64,000 bases of DNA from Qipengyuania profundimaris (GTDB lineage: Bacteria; Pseudomonadota; Alphaproteobacteria; Sphingomonadales; Sphingomonadaceae). Each line of letters begins with the position of its first letter. Within the stretch, counting starts at the first letter, position 1. Both the position numbers and the translations under genes were made by a program. Shown here piece after piece: positions 34,027 to 44,158 of this stretch. A model generated the notes under the pieces. The model was not told the DNA's origin. It did no database searches and saw nothing but the letters and a program-made list of their open reading frames with translations. Where the stretch lies: contig NZ_JAVAIM010000001.1 of the NCBI RefSeq assembly GCF_030717945.1, positions 433,131 to 497,130 of the forward strand, given 5' to 3'.

Positions 34027-35829
34027 CTACAAGGGCGCGCACTGCTCCTTGAGCCAGTCGAAGTCCTCGCCCTCCATCTGCGGGCCGAGGATCGCCTCGA
34101 CCTGCTCGTGATAGCGGTTCCACCAGCCGATCTCGGCCTCGGTAAGCAGGCCTTTGTCTACCAGCGTCCGGTCGAGCGGGACGAAGGTCAGCGTCTCGAA
34201 GCCGAGATACTTGCCCTCGCTTGCGATCGGTGCCTCGACCACCAGCACGAGGTTCTCGATCCGGATGCCGTATTCGCCGGGTTTGTAGTAACCGGGCTCG
34301 TTGGACAGGATCATGCCTTCGCTCAGCGGCGTCTCGGTGCCGGGGAAAGCCCCGCCCGGCTTGCTGATCCGCTGCGGCCCTTCGTGGACCGAGAGGTAGC
34401 TGCCGACGCCGTGGCCGGTGCCGTGGCCGTAATCGACCCCGCCCTGCCACAAATGCATGCGCGCAAGCGCGTCGAGTGCGCCGCCGGTCGTCTGGTCGGG
34501 GAAATACTGCATCGCCAGCTGGATGTGGCCCTTCAGCACGCGCGTGTTGCGCTCGACCATCTCGGCACTCGGCTCGCCCGGGCCGATCCACACCGTGCGC
34601 GTGATGTCCGTGGTGCCGTCGTCATACTGGCCGCCGGAATCGACCAGGTAGATCGAGGAGGGCGGGATCGGGATATTGCTGTCCTCGTCCACCTTGTAGT
34701 GCGGCAAGGCGGCATGGCCCGCGGCGGCGCTGATCGTGTCGAAGCTCGCATCGCGCAGGATGCCGCAGTCCTCGCGAAATTCGCGCAGCTTGGCGGCGGC
34801 GGCGAGCTCGTCCACGCCGCCCTTCGGTGCCTCGATGCCGAGCCAGCGTAGGAAGCGGCTGACCGCAACCCCGTCGCGCGCCTGCGCATCGCGGTGGCCC
34901 TGGTGTTCGGCGGGAGTCTTGATTGCCTTGGGCATGATCGTCGGATCGCCGTCGCGCACCACCTTGGCCCCGCCTGCTTCGAGCGCATGGAAGATCCCTG
35001 CGACCGCGTGGTTCGTATCGACGGCGACGGTCTTGCCCTCGAGGTCTGCCAGCGAGGCTTCGAACTGATCGCGCGGGCGCACGGTCACTGCATTGCCGAG
35101 ATGTTGCGCCAGCGCGGGCGTCACCTTCTCCGGCGCAATGAACAGTTCGGCCGTGCCATCCGCATGGGCGAGCACGTAGGACAGCGCGACCGGCGTATTG
35201 TCGACATCCTTGCCGCGCATGTTGAGCAGCCAGGCGACGGAATCGAGCGCAGTGATCACGGTGGCGTCATAGCCTTCGCGCTTCAGCCAGTCGGCGACCT
35301 CGGCGCGCTTGTCCGCGCTGGAGCGGCCGGCGAGCGCTTCGTCATGCGGCGCGGCCTCGGCAGCGGAGGGTTCGGGCTGGTCGTCCCAGATCGCGTCGAT
35401 CGGATTGCCGTCCACCGGAACGAGCTTGAGGCCCTTCTTGGCGAACAGCTTTTCCGCGCTCTCCGCCCATTCGATGCCGTGCAGCCAGGCGTCGTAGCCG
35501 ATCGTGGCGCCTTCGGGCGCAGCCTCCGCGATCCATTTGGCGGGCGAGGTCGCGGGCACGTCCTCGTAATCGTAGAGCTTGCCGTCCACCTGCTCGCGCA
35601 CCTGCACGGTATAGCGGCCGTCGGTGAACATCGCCGCGCGGTCCTTCAGCACCACGGCGCTGCCCGCACTGCCGCCGAAGCCGGTCAGCCATTTGAGGCG
35701 CTGGGCATAGCTGCCGACATATTCGCTCATATGCTCGTCGGAGATCGGGATAACGAAGCCGTCGAGGCCGCGTTTGCCGAGTTCCTTGCGCAATCCGTCG
35801 AGACGGGCTTCGTATGTCTGCATGAGCAT
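34027..35829 (-). CDS. Aminopeptidase P family (Xaa-Pro) protein
   Basis: The 600-residue product is the long, three-domain form of aminopeptidase P (M24B). Two creatinase-like N-terminal domains precede a pita-bread catalytic domain. Metal ligands are visible: Asp in YLVDSGGQY and TTDITRT, His in YGHGTGHGVG, Glu in LSNEPGYY and in GIRIENL. It releases N-terminal residues before proline. The start at ATG 35829 (MLMQTYEARLDGL) is natural; a second ATG at 35823 is possible. It is divergent from the S9 peptidase gene, with 154 bases between, so two peptidases acting on proline/basic-rich peptides share a control region. Confidence 0.94.
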   Translation of the reverse strand: MLMQTYEARLDGLRKELGKRGLDGFVIPISDEHMSEYVGSYAQRLKWLTGFGGSAGSAVVLKDRAAMFTDGRYTVQVREQVDGKLYDYEDVPATSPAKWIAEAAPEGATIGYDAWLHGIEWAESAEKLFAKKGLKLVPVDGNPIDAIWDDQPEPSAAEAAPHDEALAGRSSADKRAEVADWLKREGYDATVITALDSVAWLLNMRGKDVDNTPVALSYVLAHADGTAELFIAPEKVTPALAQHLGNAVTVRPRDQFEASLADLEGKTVAVDTNHAVAGIFHALEAGGAKVVRDGDPTIMPKAIKTPAEHQGHRDAQARDGVAVSRFLRWLGIEAPKGGVDELAAAAKLREFREDCGILRDASFDTISAAAGHAALPHYKVDEDSNIPIPPSSIYLVDSGGQYDDGTTDITRTVWIGPGEPSAEMVERNTRVLKGHIQLAMQYFPDQTTGGALDALARMHLWQGGVDYGHGTGHGVGSYLSVHEGPQRISKPGGAFPGTETPLSEGMILSNEPGYYKPGEYGIRIENLVLVVEAPIASEGKYLGFETLTFVPLDRTLVDKGLLTEAEIGWWNRYHEQVEAILGPQMEGEDFDWLKEQCAPL

Positions 35830-35983
35830 GGGCGGGGTCCTTTGCTTATCGTCGGGCCGGATCGTCGCACCGGCGCTTGCGGCGCGCCCCTAGCCATCTT
35901 AGGTCGGGCGCGCAGAGTCATGCGCCCCACTTACGCCTCACCGGCACCCTTTTCCACCCGTTGCGACGCCAAGGAGTTCTCCC

Positions 35984-38053
35984 ATTTCGACCAGCCGCCC
36001 CGCCGCGCCGCCCAAGGCCGAGAAACGCGACTTTTCCTATTCGCACCACGGGATCACCATCGCCGATCCCTATGCCTGGCTGCGCGATCCCGGCTATCCG
36101 ACGGTCGAGGACAAGGACGTGCTCGCGCATCTCGAAGCGGAGAATGCGTGGTTCGAAGCGCGGATGGAACCGCAGCAAGCTCTGGTCGACGAGCTGTTCA
36201 AGGAGATGAAGGCGCGCATCAAGGAAGACGATTCGACCGTGCCCCAGCGCCGGGGCGACTTCCTCTACTGGTCGGAATTCGAGGAGGGCGCGGAATACCG
36301 CAAATACTACCGCAAGCCTGTCGGGGGTGGCGATGCGCAGCTGATTCTTGACGAGAACGAACTGGCCGAGGGGCACGAGTATTTCCGGCTGGGCACCTTC
36401 TCCGTCTCGCAGAACGGCAAGCTGCTCGCCTACTCGGTCGATACCAACGGGTCGGAGCGGTTCACTGCGCGTGTGAAGAACCTCGAGACCGGAGAGCACT
36501 TGGCCGACGAGATCCCCGGCACGCTGTCCGGCCTCGTCTGGGTGATGGGCGACACGGCGCTGGTCTATGGCCTCGCCGACGAGAACTGGCGCGTGCACGA
36601 TGCCACGCTGCACGTGCTGGGCACGCCGCTCTCGGAGGATATCGAACTCTATCGCGAGACGCTGGACGAGGGCTTCCGCGTCGGTGCGGGCCTCAGCGCG
36701 CAGGAAGACTGGCTGGTCATATCGACCGGCGACAACGAGACCAGCGAAGTGCGGCTGGTTCCGGCCGACGATCCGACTGCCGAGCCGATCCTCGTCAAGC
36801 CGCGCATGAAGGGCGTCGAATACGATGTCGATGTGCGGGACGGGACGCTGTGGGTCCACACCAATGACGACCACGTCAACTTCCGCCTCGCCACCGCGCC
36901 GCTCGACGCGCCCGATGCGTGGGAGACGCTGATCGAGGGATCGGACGAATTCTATCTCGACGGGTTCGAACTGTTCCGCGATTTCTTTGTTACCGAGGGG
37001 CGCGTAAAGGGCCTCGACCAGATACAGCTGCGGTCTTACGCGCAGCCCGATTTGGTGAAACCGATCGCCTTTGCGGAAGCCAGCTTCACCGCCGGACTGA
37101 CCAACAACCCCGAATACCACCAGGACATACTGCGGCTGTCCTACCAGAGCATGGTCACGCCGGATTCGGTGTTCGACTATCACGTCGAAAGCGGCGAGCT
37201 CGAACTGCTCAAGCAGCAGGAAATCCCGAGCGGCTACGACCCGGAAGCCTACACCACCGAGCGCGTCGAAATCGAGGCGCGCGACGGGACGATGATCCCG
37301 GTCAGCGTGGTCATGCGCAAAGATCGCGGCGATGGCCCCGGCCCGCTGCATCTCTATGCCTATGGCGCTTACGGTTTCGCCGTGCCGCCGGGCTTTTCGA
37401 CCACGCGCCTCAGCCTGGTCGATCGCGGCTTTGCCTATGCCATCGCGCATATTCGCGGCGGCGACGATCTGGGGCGCAAGTGGTATTTGCAGGGCAAGCT
37501 CAACGAGCGGCTCAATACTTTCACCGATTTCGTCGATGTGGCGAAGGGGCTGGCGGCCAAGGGGTTCACCGAAGAGGGCAGGATCAGCATCTCCGGCGGC
37601 TCGGCAGGCGGCGAGCTGATGGGCGTGGTCGCCAATACCGATCCGCAATTATGGGGCGCGATCGTGGCGCATGTCCCCTTCGTCGATGTGCTCGCCACCA
37701 TGCTCGACGAAAGCCTGCCGCTGACGCCGGGCGAGTGGCCCGAATGGGGCAATCCGATCCTGTCGAAGCAGGCTTTCGCCTATATCCTGAGCTATTCGCC
37801 TTACGATCAGGTGGTGGCGCAGGACTATCCGCCGATGCTGGTGACCGCCGGTCTCAACGATCCGCGGGTAACCTATTGGGAACCGGCCAAATGGGTCGCG
37901 AAGCTGCGCGAACTCAAGACCGACGGTAACGAGCTGCTGCTCAAGACCAACATGGGCGCGGGCCACGGCGGCAAGTCCGGCCGCTTCGAAAGTATCCGCG
38001 AGGCGGCGGAGGAGGTCGCCTTCGTGCTCTGGCAGCTGGGCGTCGAGACGTGA
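35984..38053 (+). CDS. Oligopeptidase B-like S9 serine peptidase; probable ATT start
   Basis: The 689-residue product is a prolyl-oligopeptidase family enzyme closest to oligopeptidase B (trypsin-like cleavage of short peptides). It has an N-terminal beta-propeller (about 70-400) and an alpha/beta-hydrolase domain with Ser in GGSAGGE (GxSxGG), Asp in LNDPRVTYWEP and His in GAGHGGKSG. The first ATG (36119) would remove a conserved 45-residue start including DPYAWLRDPGYP. Upstream in frame, the only plausible initiator is ATT at 35984, seven bases after AAGGAG, giving ISTSRPAAPPKAEK. ATT initiation is known for infC. A mutated start or a sequencing error is possible. Confidence 0.88.
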   Translation: MSTSRPAAPPKAEKRDFSYSHHGITIADPYAWLRDPGYPTVEDKDVLAHLEAENAWFEARMEPQQALVDELFKEMKARIKEDDSTVPQRRGDFLYWSEFEEGAEYRKYYRKPVGGGDAQLILDENELAEGHEYFRLGTFSVSQNGKLLAYSVDTNGSERFTARVKNLETGEHLADEIPGTLSGLVWVMGDTALVYGLADENWRVHDATLHVLGTPLSEDIELYRETLDEGFRVGAGLSAQEDWLVISTGDNETSEVRLVPADDPTAEPILVKPRMKGVEYDVDVRDGTLWVHTNDDHVNFRLATAPLDAPDAWETLIEGSDEFYLDGFELFRDFFVTEGRVKGLDQIQLRSYAQPDLVKPIAFAEASFTAGLTNNPEYHQDILRLSYQSMVTPDSVFDYHVESGELELLKQQEIPSGYDPEAYTTERVEIEARDGTMIPVSVVMRKDRGDGPGPLHLYAYGAYGFAVPPGFSTTRLSLVDRGFAYAIAHIRGGDDLGRKWYLQGKLNERLNTFTDFVDVAKGLAAKGFTEEGRISISGGSAGGELMGVVANTDPQLWGAIVAHVPFVDVLATMLDESLPLTPGEWPEWGNPILSKQAFAYILSYSPYDQVVAQDYPPMLVTAGLNDPRVTYWEPAKWVAKLRELKTDGNELLLKTNMGAGHGGKSGRFESIREAAEEVAFVLWQLGVET

Positions 38054-38445
38054 CGGCACCGACCTTCGAGAAGACTTTCACCGCGTCCGCTGCGCACATC
38101 GACGAGCTCGGCCATGTGAACAATGCCGTGTGGGTGCAGTGGATTCAGGACATGGCGACAGCGCATTGGGAAACGGCTGCGCGGCCTGCCGATCGCGAGG
38201 CGTTCTTCTGGGTCGTGACGCGACACGAGATCGACTATCGCGGCAATATCGCGGAAGGTGACCGCGTGACCGGCACGACCTGGATCGAAGGTCCGGCGCG
38301 CGGTGCGCAATCCACCCGCCGGGTCGAGTTTCGCGATACCGAGGGCAAGATCATCGTCTCCGCGACGACGACCTGGGCGATGCTCGACCGAGCGACGCAG
38401 CGCCTCGCGCGCGTGCGCCCGGAGGTGCTCGCGCCGTTTACCTAG
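38050..38445 (+). CDS. Hot-dog acyl-CoA thioesterase (FadM/YbgC type)
   Basis: The 131-residue product has the hot-dog thioesterase motif HIDELGHVNNAVWVQWIQD, in which the Asp is the usual catalytic residue of the 4-hydroxybenzoyl-CoA/YbgC group. Such enzymes hydrolyse acyl-CoA to free acid and CoA. The start is a GTG that overlaps the stop of the S9 peptidase gene (GTGA). Its stop shares a CTAG with the convergent ald gene. Substrate chain length cannot be predicted. Confidence 0.88.
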   Translation: MTAPTFEKTFTASAAHIDELGHVNNAVWVQWIQDMATAHWETAARPADREAFFWVVTRHEIDYRGNIAEGDRVTGTTWIEGPARGAQSTRRVEFRDTEGKIIVSATTTWAMLDRATQRLARVRPEVLAPFT

Positions 38446-39557
38446 CCGAGGATGTCGGCGACCGTCCGGTATTCGTAGCCCAGCTCCTCCGCCACGGCTT
38501 CATACGTCACGGTGCCCTGGTGCACATTGAGCCCTTCGGCGAGGTGCGGATCGCGGCGCAGCGCCTCCTTCCAGCCGTGATCGGCGATGCGCAGCGCATG
38601 CGGTAGCGTCACATTGTTGAGCGCATAGGTGCTGGTGCGCGCGACGGCGCCGGGCATGTTGGCGACGCAATAATGGACGATATCGTCGACCACATAGGTC
38701 GGATCGGCATGGGTGGTCGGCTTGCTGGTTTCGAAGCAGCCGCCCTGGTCGATCGCGACGTCGACCAGCACTGCGCCCTTCTGCATGTCGCCGAGCATCT
38801 CGCGGGTGACCAGCTTGGGCGCCGCTGCGCCGGGGATCAGCACCGCGCCGATGACAAGGTCCGCCTGGCAAACCGAATCATGGAGATTTGCGCGGTTGGA
38901 GAACCGGGTGGAAGCCCGCGCTTCGAAGAAGGTGCCGACCTTTTCCAGCACTTCGGGATCGCGGTCGAGGATCGTCACGTCAGCGCCGAGGCCGACCGCC
39001 ATCTGCGCCGCATTGAAGCCGACCACGCCGCCGCCGATGACGACGACCTTGCCCGGCATCACGCCCGGCACGCCGCCCAACAGCACGCCGCGGCCGCCAT
39101 GGGCCTTCTCCAGTGCGCTGGCGCCCGCCTGCACGCTCATGCGCCCGGCCACCTGGCTCATCGGCTTCAGCAGCGGCAGCTGGCCGCGCGGGCCGGTGAC
39201 CGTTTCATAGGCGATGGCCGTCACGCCGCTGGCGACCAGGTCCTTGGTCTGCTCCGGATCGGGCGCGAGGTGGAGATAGGTGTAGAGAATCTGGTCCTCG
39301 CGCAGCTTGGCGCGTTCCACCGCCTGCGGTTCCTTGACCTTCACCACCATCTCGCACGCGGCGAAGATCGGGTCCGGCCCGTCGACGATTTTCGCTCCGG
39401 CAGCGACATATTGCGCGTCGGTCGCATCGATGCCGCAACCGGCCTCGGTCTCGATCCACACCTCGTGGCCCCGCGCGGTCAGTTCGCGCACGCTCTCCGG
39501 CGTCAGGCCGACGCGGTATTCGTGGTTCTTGATTTCCTTGGGGCTGCCGATGCGCAT
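38442..39557 (-). CDS. ald: Alanine dehydrogenase
   Basis: The 371-residue product converts alanine and NAD+ to pyruvate, ammonia and NADH. The N terminus [20 protein letters not shown] is diagnostic. Active-site residues are in place: Lys in VKVKEPQ and His in YTYLHLAPD. The Rossmann motif is [14 protein letters not shown], and the C-terminal half has VDVAIDQGG. An in-frame ATG at 39602 adds 15 unconserved residues and was not used. It stands alone between the thioesterase gene and the DUF389 gene; 115 bases to the next gene hold nothing recognisable. Confidence 0.96.
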   Translation of the reverse strand: MRIGSPKEIKNHEYRVGLTPESVRELTARGHEVWIETEAGCGIDATDAQYVAAGAKIVDGPDPIFAACEMVVKVKEPQAVERAKLREDQILYTYLHLAPDPEQTKDLVASGVTAIAYETVTGPRGQLPLLKPMSQVAGRMSVQAGASALEKAHGGRGVLLGGVPGVMPGKVVVIGGGVVGFNAAQMAVGLGADVTILDRDPEVLEKVGTFFEARASTRFSNRANLHDSVCQADLVIGAVLIPGAAAPKLVTREMLGDMQKGAVLVDVAIDQGGCFETSKPTTHADPTYVVDDIVHYCVANMPGAVARTSTYALNNVTLPHALRIADHGWKEALRRDPHLAEGLNVHQGTVTYEAVAEELGYEYRTVADILG

Positions 39558-39672
39558 GGGGAGGACTCCGTTGTCTGCGCCGCCCGTTACATCTGCAACC
39601 ATCTACGGGCAAGCCCGCCCTCGACGGAATGCGAACAGAGGTCGGCCAAGCGGACGTACTACATCGGGTCGC

Positions 39673-41220
39673 TCAGGGGGTGGTGTCGGACCCTGGCGCA
39701 GACCATGCAGTTGCGATGGTGCTTCCGTCGCCGGAGATCCGCGTCTCGACGAAACGGGCATCGTCTCCGAGGCCCGCCATCGCCGTATCGATCGCCTCTT
39801 CGCCGCCGGTCAGCACGGCCCGCACGCCGGTGCGGCTGGCGGCCCAGCCGACCAGTGCGAGGCGCAGGGCATTGTCGGCATCAAGTCCGTCTTCGCCCAC
39901 CGTAATGTCGGGCAACGGCAAAAGCGGCGGGCGCAGCTCTACCGACCAGCCGGGTGCCTGCGCTGCCAGCCGCCGCTCGAGTTCGCGATAGCCGGTTAGG
40001 GTAAGCCCCTCCAGCGTATTGGCCTGCGCCACGGCGCGGCGGTTGTCGCGATCGACCAGCACGGCGGATCGCTCGACCCCGGCGACCAGCGCCAGCCGCT
40101 CGCCAAGCGCGGCAATCTGTCGTTCGGTCGCTTCCGCCTGCTCGCGGGCACGAGCTTGCGCCAGGGCAGCCTGTTCTGCCGCACCCGGATTGGTGCCGAC
40201 GCGGAACTGGTCTATCCTGACCGAAAGCTCTTCGTCCAGCGCCCGCGCAAGCGAGCGCCCGAGGTCGGTGTTGGCATTGGCGCGGAATTCGGGCGTGAGG
40301 ACGCTCGCGGTAATGAGCACCGGATCGGCATCCCAGTCGATCTCCAGGGTATCGATGCGGGACTGCGGGTCGAACGCGTCTTCGATCGTATTGCGCACGA
40401 TGCGTTGCCCGTTGCTCTCGTTCGCGATCTGCACCAGCGAAAAGCCCAGCGGAATGGCGAGCGCAATAAAGGTGATTAGAATGCCGACGCTTTCGAACAT
40501 GCCCTGCCGGCTCGATCGCGTGGACTTGAAGCCATACAGCCGCGCCATGACGAAAGCGGACAGCGCGATGGTCAGGAGGTTGGTGACGAACAGCATCAGC
40601 GCCCCGCCGAATACCGTCCAGTTCCAGGTCGCGAGGCCGAAGCCGACTACGGCGAGCGGCGGCATCAGGGCCGTGGCGATGGCGACGCCGACGATGGTCC
40701 CCTCGCGCCCGCGGATCATCGCATAGCTGCCCGCTAGCGCGGAAAAGAGCGCGACGAGCAGGTCGAACAGGCTCGGCCTTGTGCGCGAAGCGATCTCCTC
40801 GGTCACGGTCTGGAGGGGCGAGAGCCAGACGATCAGCGCGCAGAAGAGGATTGCGACCAGCGTGCCCCAGAACAGCGCCTTGGCGCACAGGCGCAGCCAG
40901 GTGAACTTGCCCTCCGCCAACGCGAAGCCTGCGCCCAGGATCGGGCCCATCAGCGGAGACAGCAGCATGGCCCCGATGACCACCGCGGGCGAGGACAGGA
41001 GCAGGCCGAGGATGGCGATCCCCGCCGACATGCAGATCATGAAGATATAGCGCGGCGTCAGCGAGCTTTCGGCGGCGATCTTCTGCAAGACCTTGCCGTG
41101 CTCGACCCCGTCGGCCACATCGTTCCGCCACCAGCCCACGGTATAGCCCCACAGCGCATCGATCGGCGTGCGGTATTGCGACTGGGCGGATGTCACGGCG
41201 GCGCTTTGCGGCGCGGTCAT
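39673..41220 (-). CDS. DUF389 family membrane protein (TIGR00341-like)
   Basis: The 515-residue product belongs to DUF389. Membrane segments begin at about residue 55 (YIFMICMSAGIAILGLLLSS) and continue to about 270, including PAVVIGAMLLSPLMGPILG and the TALMPPLAVVGFGLA region, both hallmarks. The C-terminal 230 residues are soluble and alpha/beta, with a Gln/Glu/Arg-rich coil (AAEQAALAQARAREQAEATERQ). Function is unknown; transport has been suggested from the fold. No partner genes adjoin. Confidence 0.87.
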   Translation of the reverse strand: MTAPQSAAVTSAQSQYRTPIDALWGYTVGWWRNDVADGVEHGKVLQKIAAESSLTPRYIFMICMSAGIAILGLLLSSPAVVIGAMLLSPLMGPILGAGFALAEGKFTWLRLCAKALFWGTLVAILFCALIVWLSPLQTVTEEIASRTRPSLFDLLVALFSALAGSYAMIRGREGTIVGVAIATALMPPLAVVGFGLATWNWTVFGGALMLFVTNLLTIALSAFVMARLYGFKSTRSSRQGMFESVGILITFIALAIPLGFSLVQIANESNGQRIVRNTIEDAFDPQSRIDTLEIDWDADPVLITASVLTPEFRANANTDLGRSLARALDEELSVRIDQFRVGTNPGAAEQAALAQARAREQAEATERQIAALGERLALVAGVERSAVLVDRDNRRAVAQANTLEGLTLTGYRELERRLAAQAPGWSVELRPPLLPLPDITVGEDGLDADNALRLALVGWAASRTGVRAVLTGGEEAIDTAMAGLGDDARFVETRISGDGSTIATAWSAPGSDTTP

Positions 41221-41349
41221 GGCAGTTCGTCTCCTACGTGCGGTGCCATCTAAGAAAGGCTTGCGCGACGATGTAGAAGGACGAGGCGCGTATGTCGCGC
41301 TTCAATTTCGGACCGGCGGATCGACCGGCGCGAGCCGAGAGCTGGTCGT

Positions 41350-41613
41350 TTAGTCGCTTCTTTCCGCGAGCATCGAGAGGCGGGCCATCGGAACGATTTC
41401 CCCAAGCTCGAACGCCCCCTCGATCCGGCCCTCGAAAACGTCTCCCTCGCGCAGCCAGCGGTCCTCGATACTGGTCCAGTTGGGATTGGGGAATGCACCG
41501 TTGAATTGGACATTGCGGCGCACACCCGGACTGACGACCTCTACGCGGACTGTACGTCCAAAGAGCCCGTTCTTGACGACGCCAACGATGCGAAATGTAG
41601 GTGTGTCGGTCAT
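41350..41613 (-). CDS. Small hypothetical protein
   Basis: I do not recognise this 87-residue protein. It is soluble, without signal or membrane segments, and mixes short beta-like strands (FRIVGVVKNGLFGRTVRVEVV; EGDVFEGRIEGAFELGEIV). That could be a small beta-barrel such as an OB or SH3-like fold. It stands between DUF389 and ftsK, 78 bases from the ftsK stop. Start ATG 41613 is the only one in frame. Coding status is inferred from codon pattern and length. Confidence 0.5.
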   Translation of the reverse strand: MTDTPTFRIVGVVKNGLFGRTVRVEVVSPGVRRNVQFNGAFPNPNWTSIEDRWLREGDVFEGRIEGAFELGEIVPMARLSMLAERSD

Positions 41614-41690
41614 GTAAGGTGGTTTCTCATGAGTCAGTTCGAGATGACAATCACTCCTCCAATTCTACGAACTGATCGAAAGCGTCTGCC

Positions 41691-44030
41691 TCAGATCGGA
41701 TTGCCGTCTTGGTCGCGGAAGATCTCGCGGCGGCCGACGTGGTTGGCCGGGCCGACGAGGCCTTCGCTTTCCATCCGCTCGATCCATTTGGCCGCGGTGT
41801 TGTAGCCCACGCCCATCTGGCGCTGGAGCCACGATCCGCTGGCCTTCTGGTTCTCGATCACGATCTGGCAGGCCTGGCGATATTTGCGCTCGTCCGGATC
41901 GTCGGAGGCGGTGAACTCGTCCTCGAAGCTGTAGCCGCCGTCTTCGGGTTCCTCGGTGACGGCGTCGACGTAATCGGGCTTGCCCTGCTCGCGCCAGTGG
42001 TCGGCGACCTTCTCGACCTCTTCGTCGGACACGAAGGGGCCGTGCACGCGCAGCATGGCACCGGTGTTGGGCTTGTAGAGCATGTCGCCCTTGCCCAGCA
42101 GCTGCTCCGCGCCCTGTTCGCCCAAAATCGTGCGGCTGTCGATACGGCTGGTGACCTTGAAGCTGATGCGGGTCGGCAAATTGGCCTTGATGACGCCGGT
42201 GATGACGTCGACCGAAGGGCGCTGCGTCGCCATGATGAGGTGGATGCCGGCCGCGCGGCTCTTCTGGCTGAGGCGCTGGATCAGCACCTCGATTTCCTTG
42301 CCGACGGTGACCATCAGATCGGCCAGTTCGTCGACGATCAGCACGATCAGCGGCAGCGGTTCGTAATCGAGCTGCTCTTCCTCGTAGATTTCCTCGCCGG
42401 TCTCGGGATCGAAGCCGGTCTGCACCCGGCGGCCCAGCGGCTTGCCCTTCTCGGCTGCCTTCTTCACCTTCTCGTTGAAGCCCGCGATGTTGCGCGAGTT
42501 GACGCTCGACATCATGCGATAGCGCTTCTCCATCTCCTCGACCGCCCATTTCAAGGCGCGCACGCTCTTGTGCGGCTCGGTCACCACCGGGCTGAGGAGG
42601 TGGGGGATGTCGTCGTAGGTCTTCAGCTCCAGCACCTTGGGATCGATCAGGATCAGGCGGCATTCGTCGGGCGTGAAGCGATAAAGCAGCGACAACAGGA
42701 TGGCGTTGAGGCCGACCGACTTGCCGCTGCCGGTGGTGCCTGCGACGAGCAGGTGCGGCATGGCGGCAAGATCTGCGACGATCGGCTCGCCTGCGATATC
42801 CTTGCCGAGGATCATCGGCAGACTTCCCGCGTGATCGACGAAGGCCCCGCTGCTCGCCAGCTGTTTGTAGCTGACCATCTGGCGGTCGGCATTGGGCAGT
42901 TCGATGCCGATTACGGTCTTGCCCGGAATGGGCGATACGCGCGCGCTGATGGCGCTCATGTTGCGGGCAATGTCTTCGGCGAGACCGACCACGCGGCTGG
43001 CCTTGATGCCGGGGGCAGGCTCCAGCTCGTACATGGTGACCACCGGCCCAGCGCGCACGGCGGTGATCTCGCCCTTCACGTTAAAATCATCGAGCACGTT
43101 CTCGAGCAGACGCGCGTTGCGCTCCAGCGCCATCTTATCGAGCTTGGGCGCGGAATTCTCCGGCGGATCGTCGAGCAATTCGAGCGTCGGCAATTGGTAA
43201 TTGGCGAACATGTCCCGCTGCTTGGCCTTGGCCGGTTTGGGCTGGGCGGGCATGGGCGCGGGATCGGCGATTTCCGGAGCGCGGCGCGGTTCGCGAAACT
43301 CGACCGGCTCGGCCTCGTCCTCTTCGTCGGCTGCTGCGGGTTTGGCACGCTTCTGGCGCTTGGGAATCAGCGGTAGGTCCGCATCGACGAGCGCCGGGCG
43401 GCGCTTGACGAAATCGGGCAGGGTCAGGAACTGCGCCCAGTCGATGGCGAAGACGCGCGTGACAAGCGCAATGCCGCCCGCCAGCGAGACGAGCGCCAGC
43501 GCCAGCACGATCCAGCCCGATGCAGCCTCGCCGAACCGCGCGGCGACGGCTTCGATACCGAGACCGCCCAGCTGGCCGAAGAGCCCGCCTAGCCCAGCGG
43601 GCAAGCTGCCTGTCGCGGGATCGAACAGCAGCGCGAGCACGGTGCCGAGCAGCACCATGGCAGCGAGCAGCATGGCGAAGGGGCCCCACCAGCGGCCGGG
43701 CGTCTCCTGCTCGTCATCGTCCTCTACGCCGGTCCACAATCGGCGCGCGGAGATATAGAGCAGCGGCAGCAGCAGCGCGGCGGTGATGCCGAAGAAATTC
43801 AGCGCGCGTTCGGCGGCCCAGGCTCCGGAGAGGCCCATCCAGTTGCCGATATCGGTGCCGTCGGCGGCAGTCGACGGGCTCGGGTCGGTCTGGGTATAGC
43901 TTGCCAGCGACAGGGTCAGGAACAGCAGCAACGCGAACAGCAAACCCGCCCCCGCCATATGCGTGGCGCGGCGGAAGGAGCGGCGGAATGCCGCCCGCCA
44001 GTCGGGTGCTGCGCCAGCGCGCGTGGCCAT
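41691..44030 (-). CDS. ftsK: DNA translocase FtsK
   Basis: The 779-residue FtsK/SpoIIIE motor pumps chromosome dimers through the closing septum. N-terminal residues 25-190 contain four membrane segments. A linker of about 130 residues is Pro/Lys/Glu-rich and shorter than in E. coli. The motor has Walker A AGTTGSGKS (about 430), Walker B LPLIVLIVDELADLM, and RMLSVNSRNIAGFNEKV-like segments. The C terminus is the gamma winged helix that reads KOPS (SWLQRQMGVGYNTAAKWIERMES, ending RDQDGNPI). It is probably essential for division. A 128-bp gap with a hairpin at 44106 separates it from the ThiE-like gene upstream. Confidence 0.96.
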   Translation of the reverse strand: MATRAGAAPDWRAAFRRSFRRATHMAGAGLLFALLLFLTLSLASYTQTDPSPSTAADGTDIGNWMGLSGAWAAERALNFFGITAALLLPLLYISARRLWTGVEDDDEQETPGRWWGPFAMLLAAMVLLGTVLALLFDPATGSLPAGLGGLFGQLGGLGIEAVAARFGEAASGWIVLALALVSLAGGIALVTRVFAIDWAQFLTLPDFVKRRPALVDADLPLIPKRQKRAKPAAADEEDEAEPVEFREPRRAPEIADPAPMPAQPKPAKAKQRDMFANYQLPTLELLDDPPENSAPKLDKMALERNARLLENVLDDFNVKGEITAVRAGPVVTMYELEPAPGIKASRVVGLAEDIARNMSAISARVSPIPGKTVIGIELPNADRQMVSYKQLASSGAFVDHAGSLPMILGKDIAGEPIVADLAAMPHLLVAGTTGSGKSVGLNAILLSLLYRFTPDECRLILIDPKVLELKTYDDIPHLLSPVVTEPHKSVRALKWAVEEMEKRYRMMSSVNSRNIAGFNEKVKKAAEKGKPLGRRVQTGFDPETGEEIYEEEQLDYEPLPLIVLIVDELADLMVTVGKEIEVLIQRLSQKSRAAGIHLIMATQRPSVDVITGVIKANLPTRISFKVTSRIDSRTILGEQGAEQLLGKGDMLYKPNTGAMLRVHGPFVSDEEVEKVADHWREQGKPDYVDAVTEEPEDGGYSFEDEFTASDDPDERKYRQACQIVIENQKASGSWLQRQMGVGYNTAAKWIERMESEGLVGPANHVGRREIFRDQDGNPI

Positions 44031-44105
44031 GTGTCTCGCCTCTGTGTCGTCGGGAGCGGGCAGTATGAATCCTCGGCGAGTCCGAGGTCAAGCGGAGTTC
44101 GTCGA

Positions 44106-44135
44106 GCGGGTGTATTTTCCATACAACACACCCGC
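44106..44135. promoter_or_regulatory. Stem-loop upstream of ftsK
   Basis: GCGGGTGT / ACACCCGC is a perfect 8-bp stem with a 14-nt AT-rich loop that itself contains GTAT/ATAC, between the ThiE-like gene and ftsK. No U-tract follows, so it is either a leader structure or an operator. Confidence 0.35.
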
Positions 44136-44158
44136 CGTCGCGGGAGCTGGCGAAGTGG

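Noticed and set aside
36119..36121. ATG at 36119 as the start of the oligopeptidase B-like gene
   Set aside because: It lacks a ribosome binding site and would delete conserved N-terminal residues encoded in frame upstream; ATT 35984 fits better.
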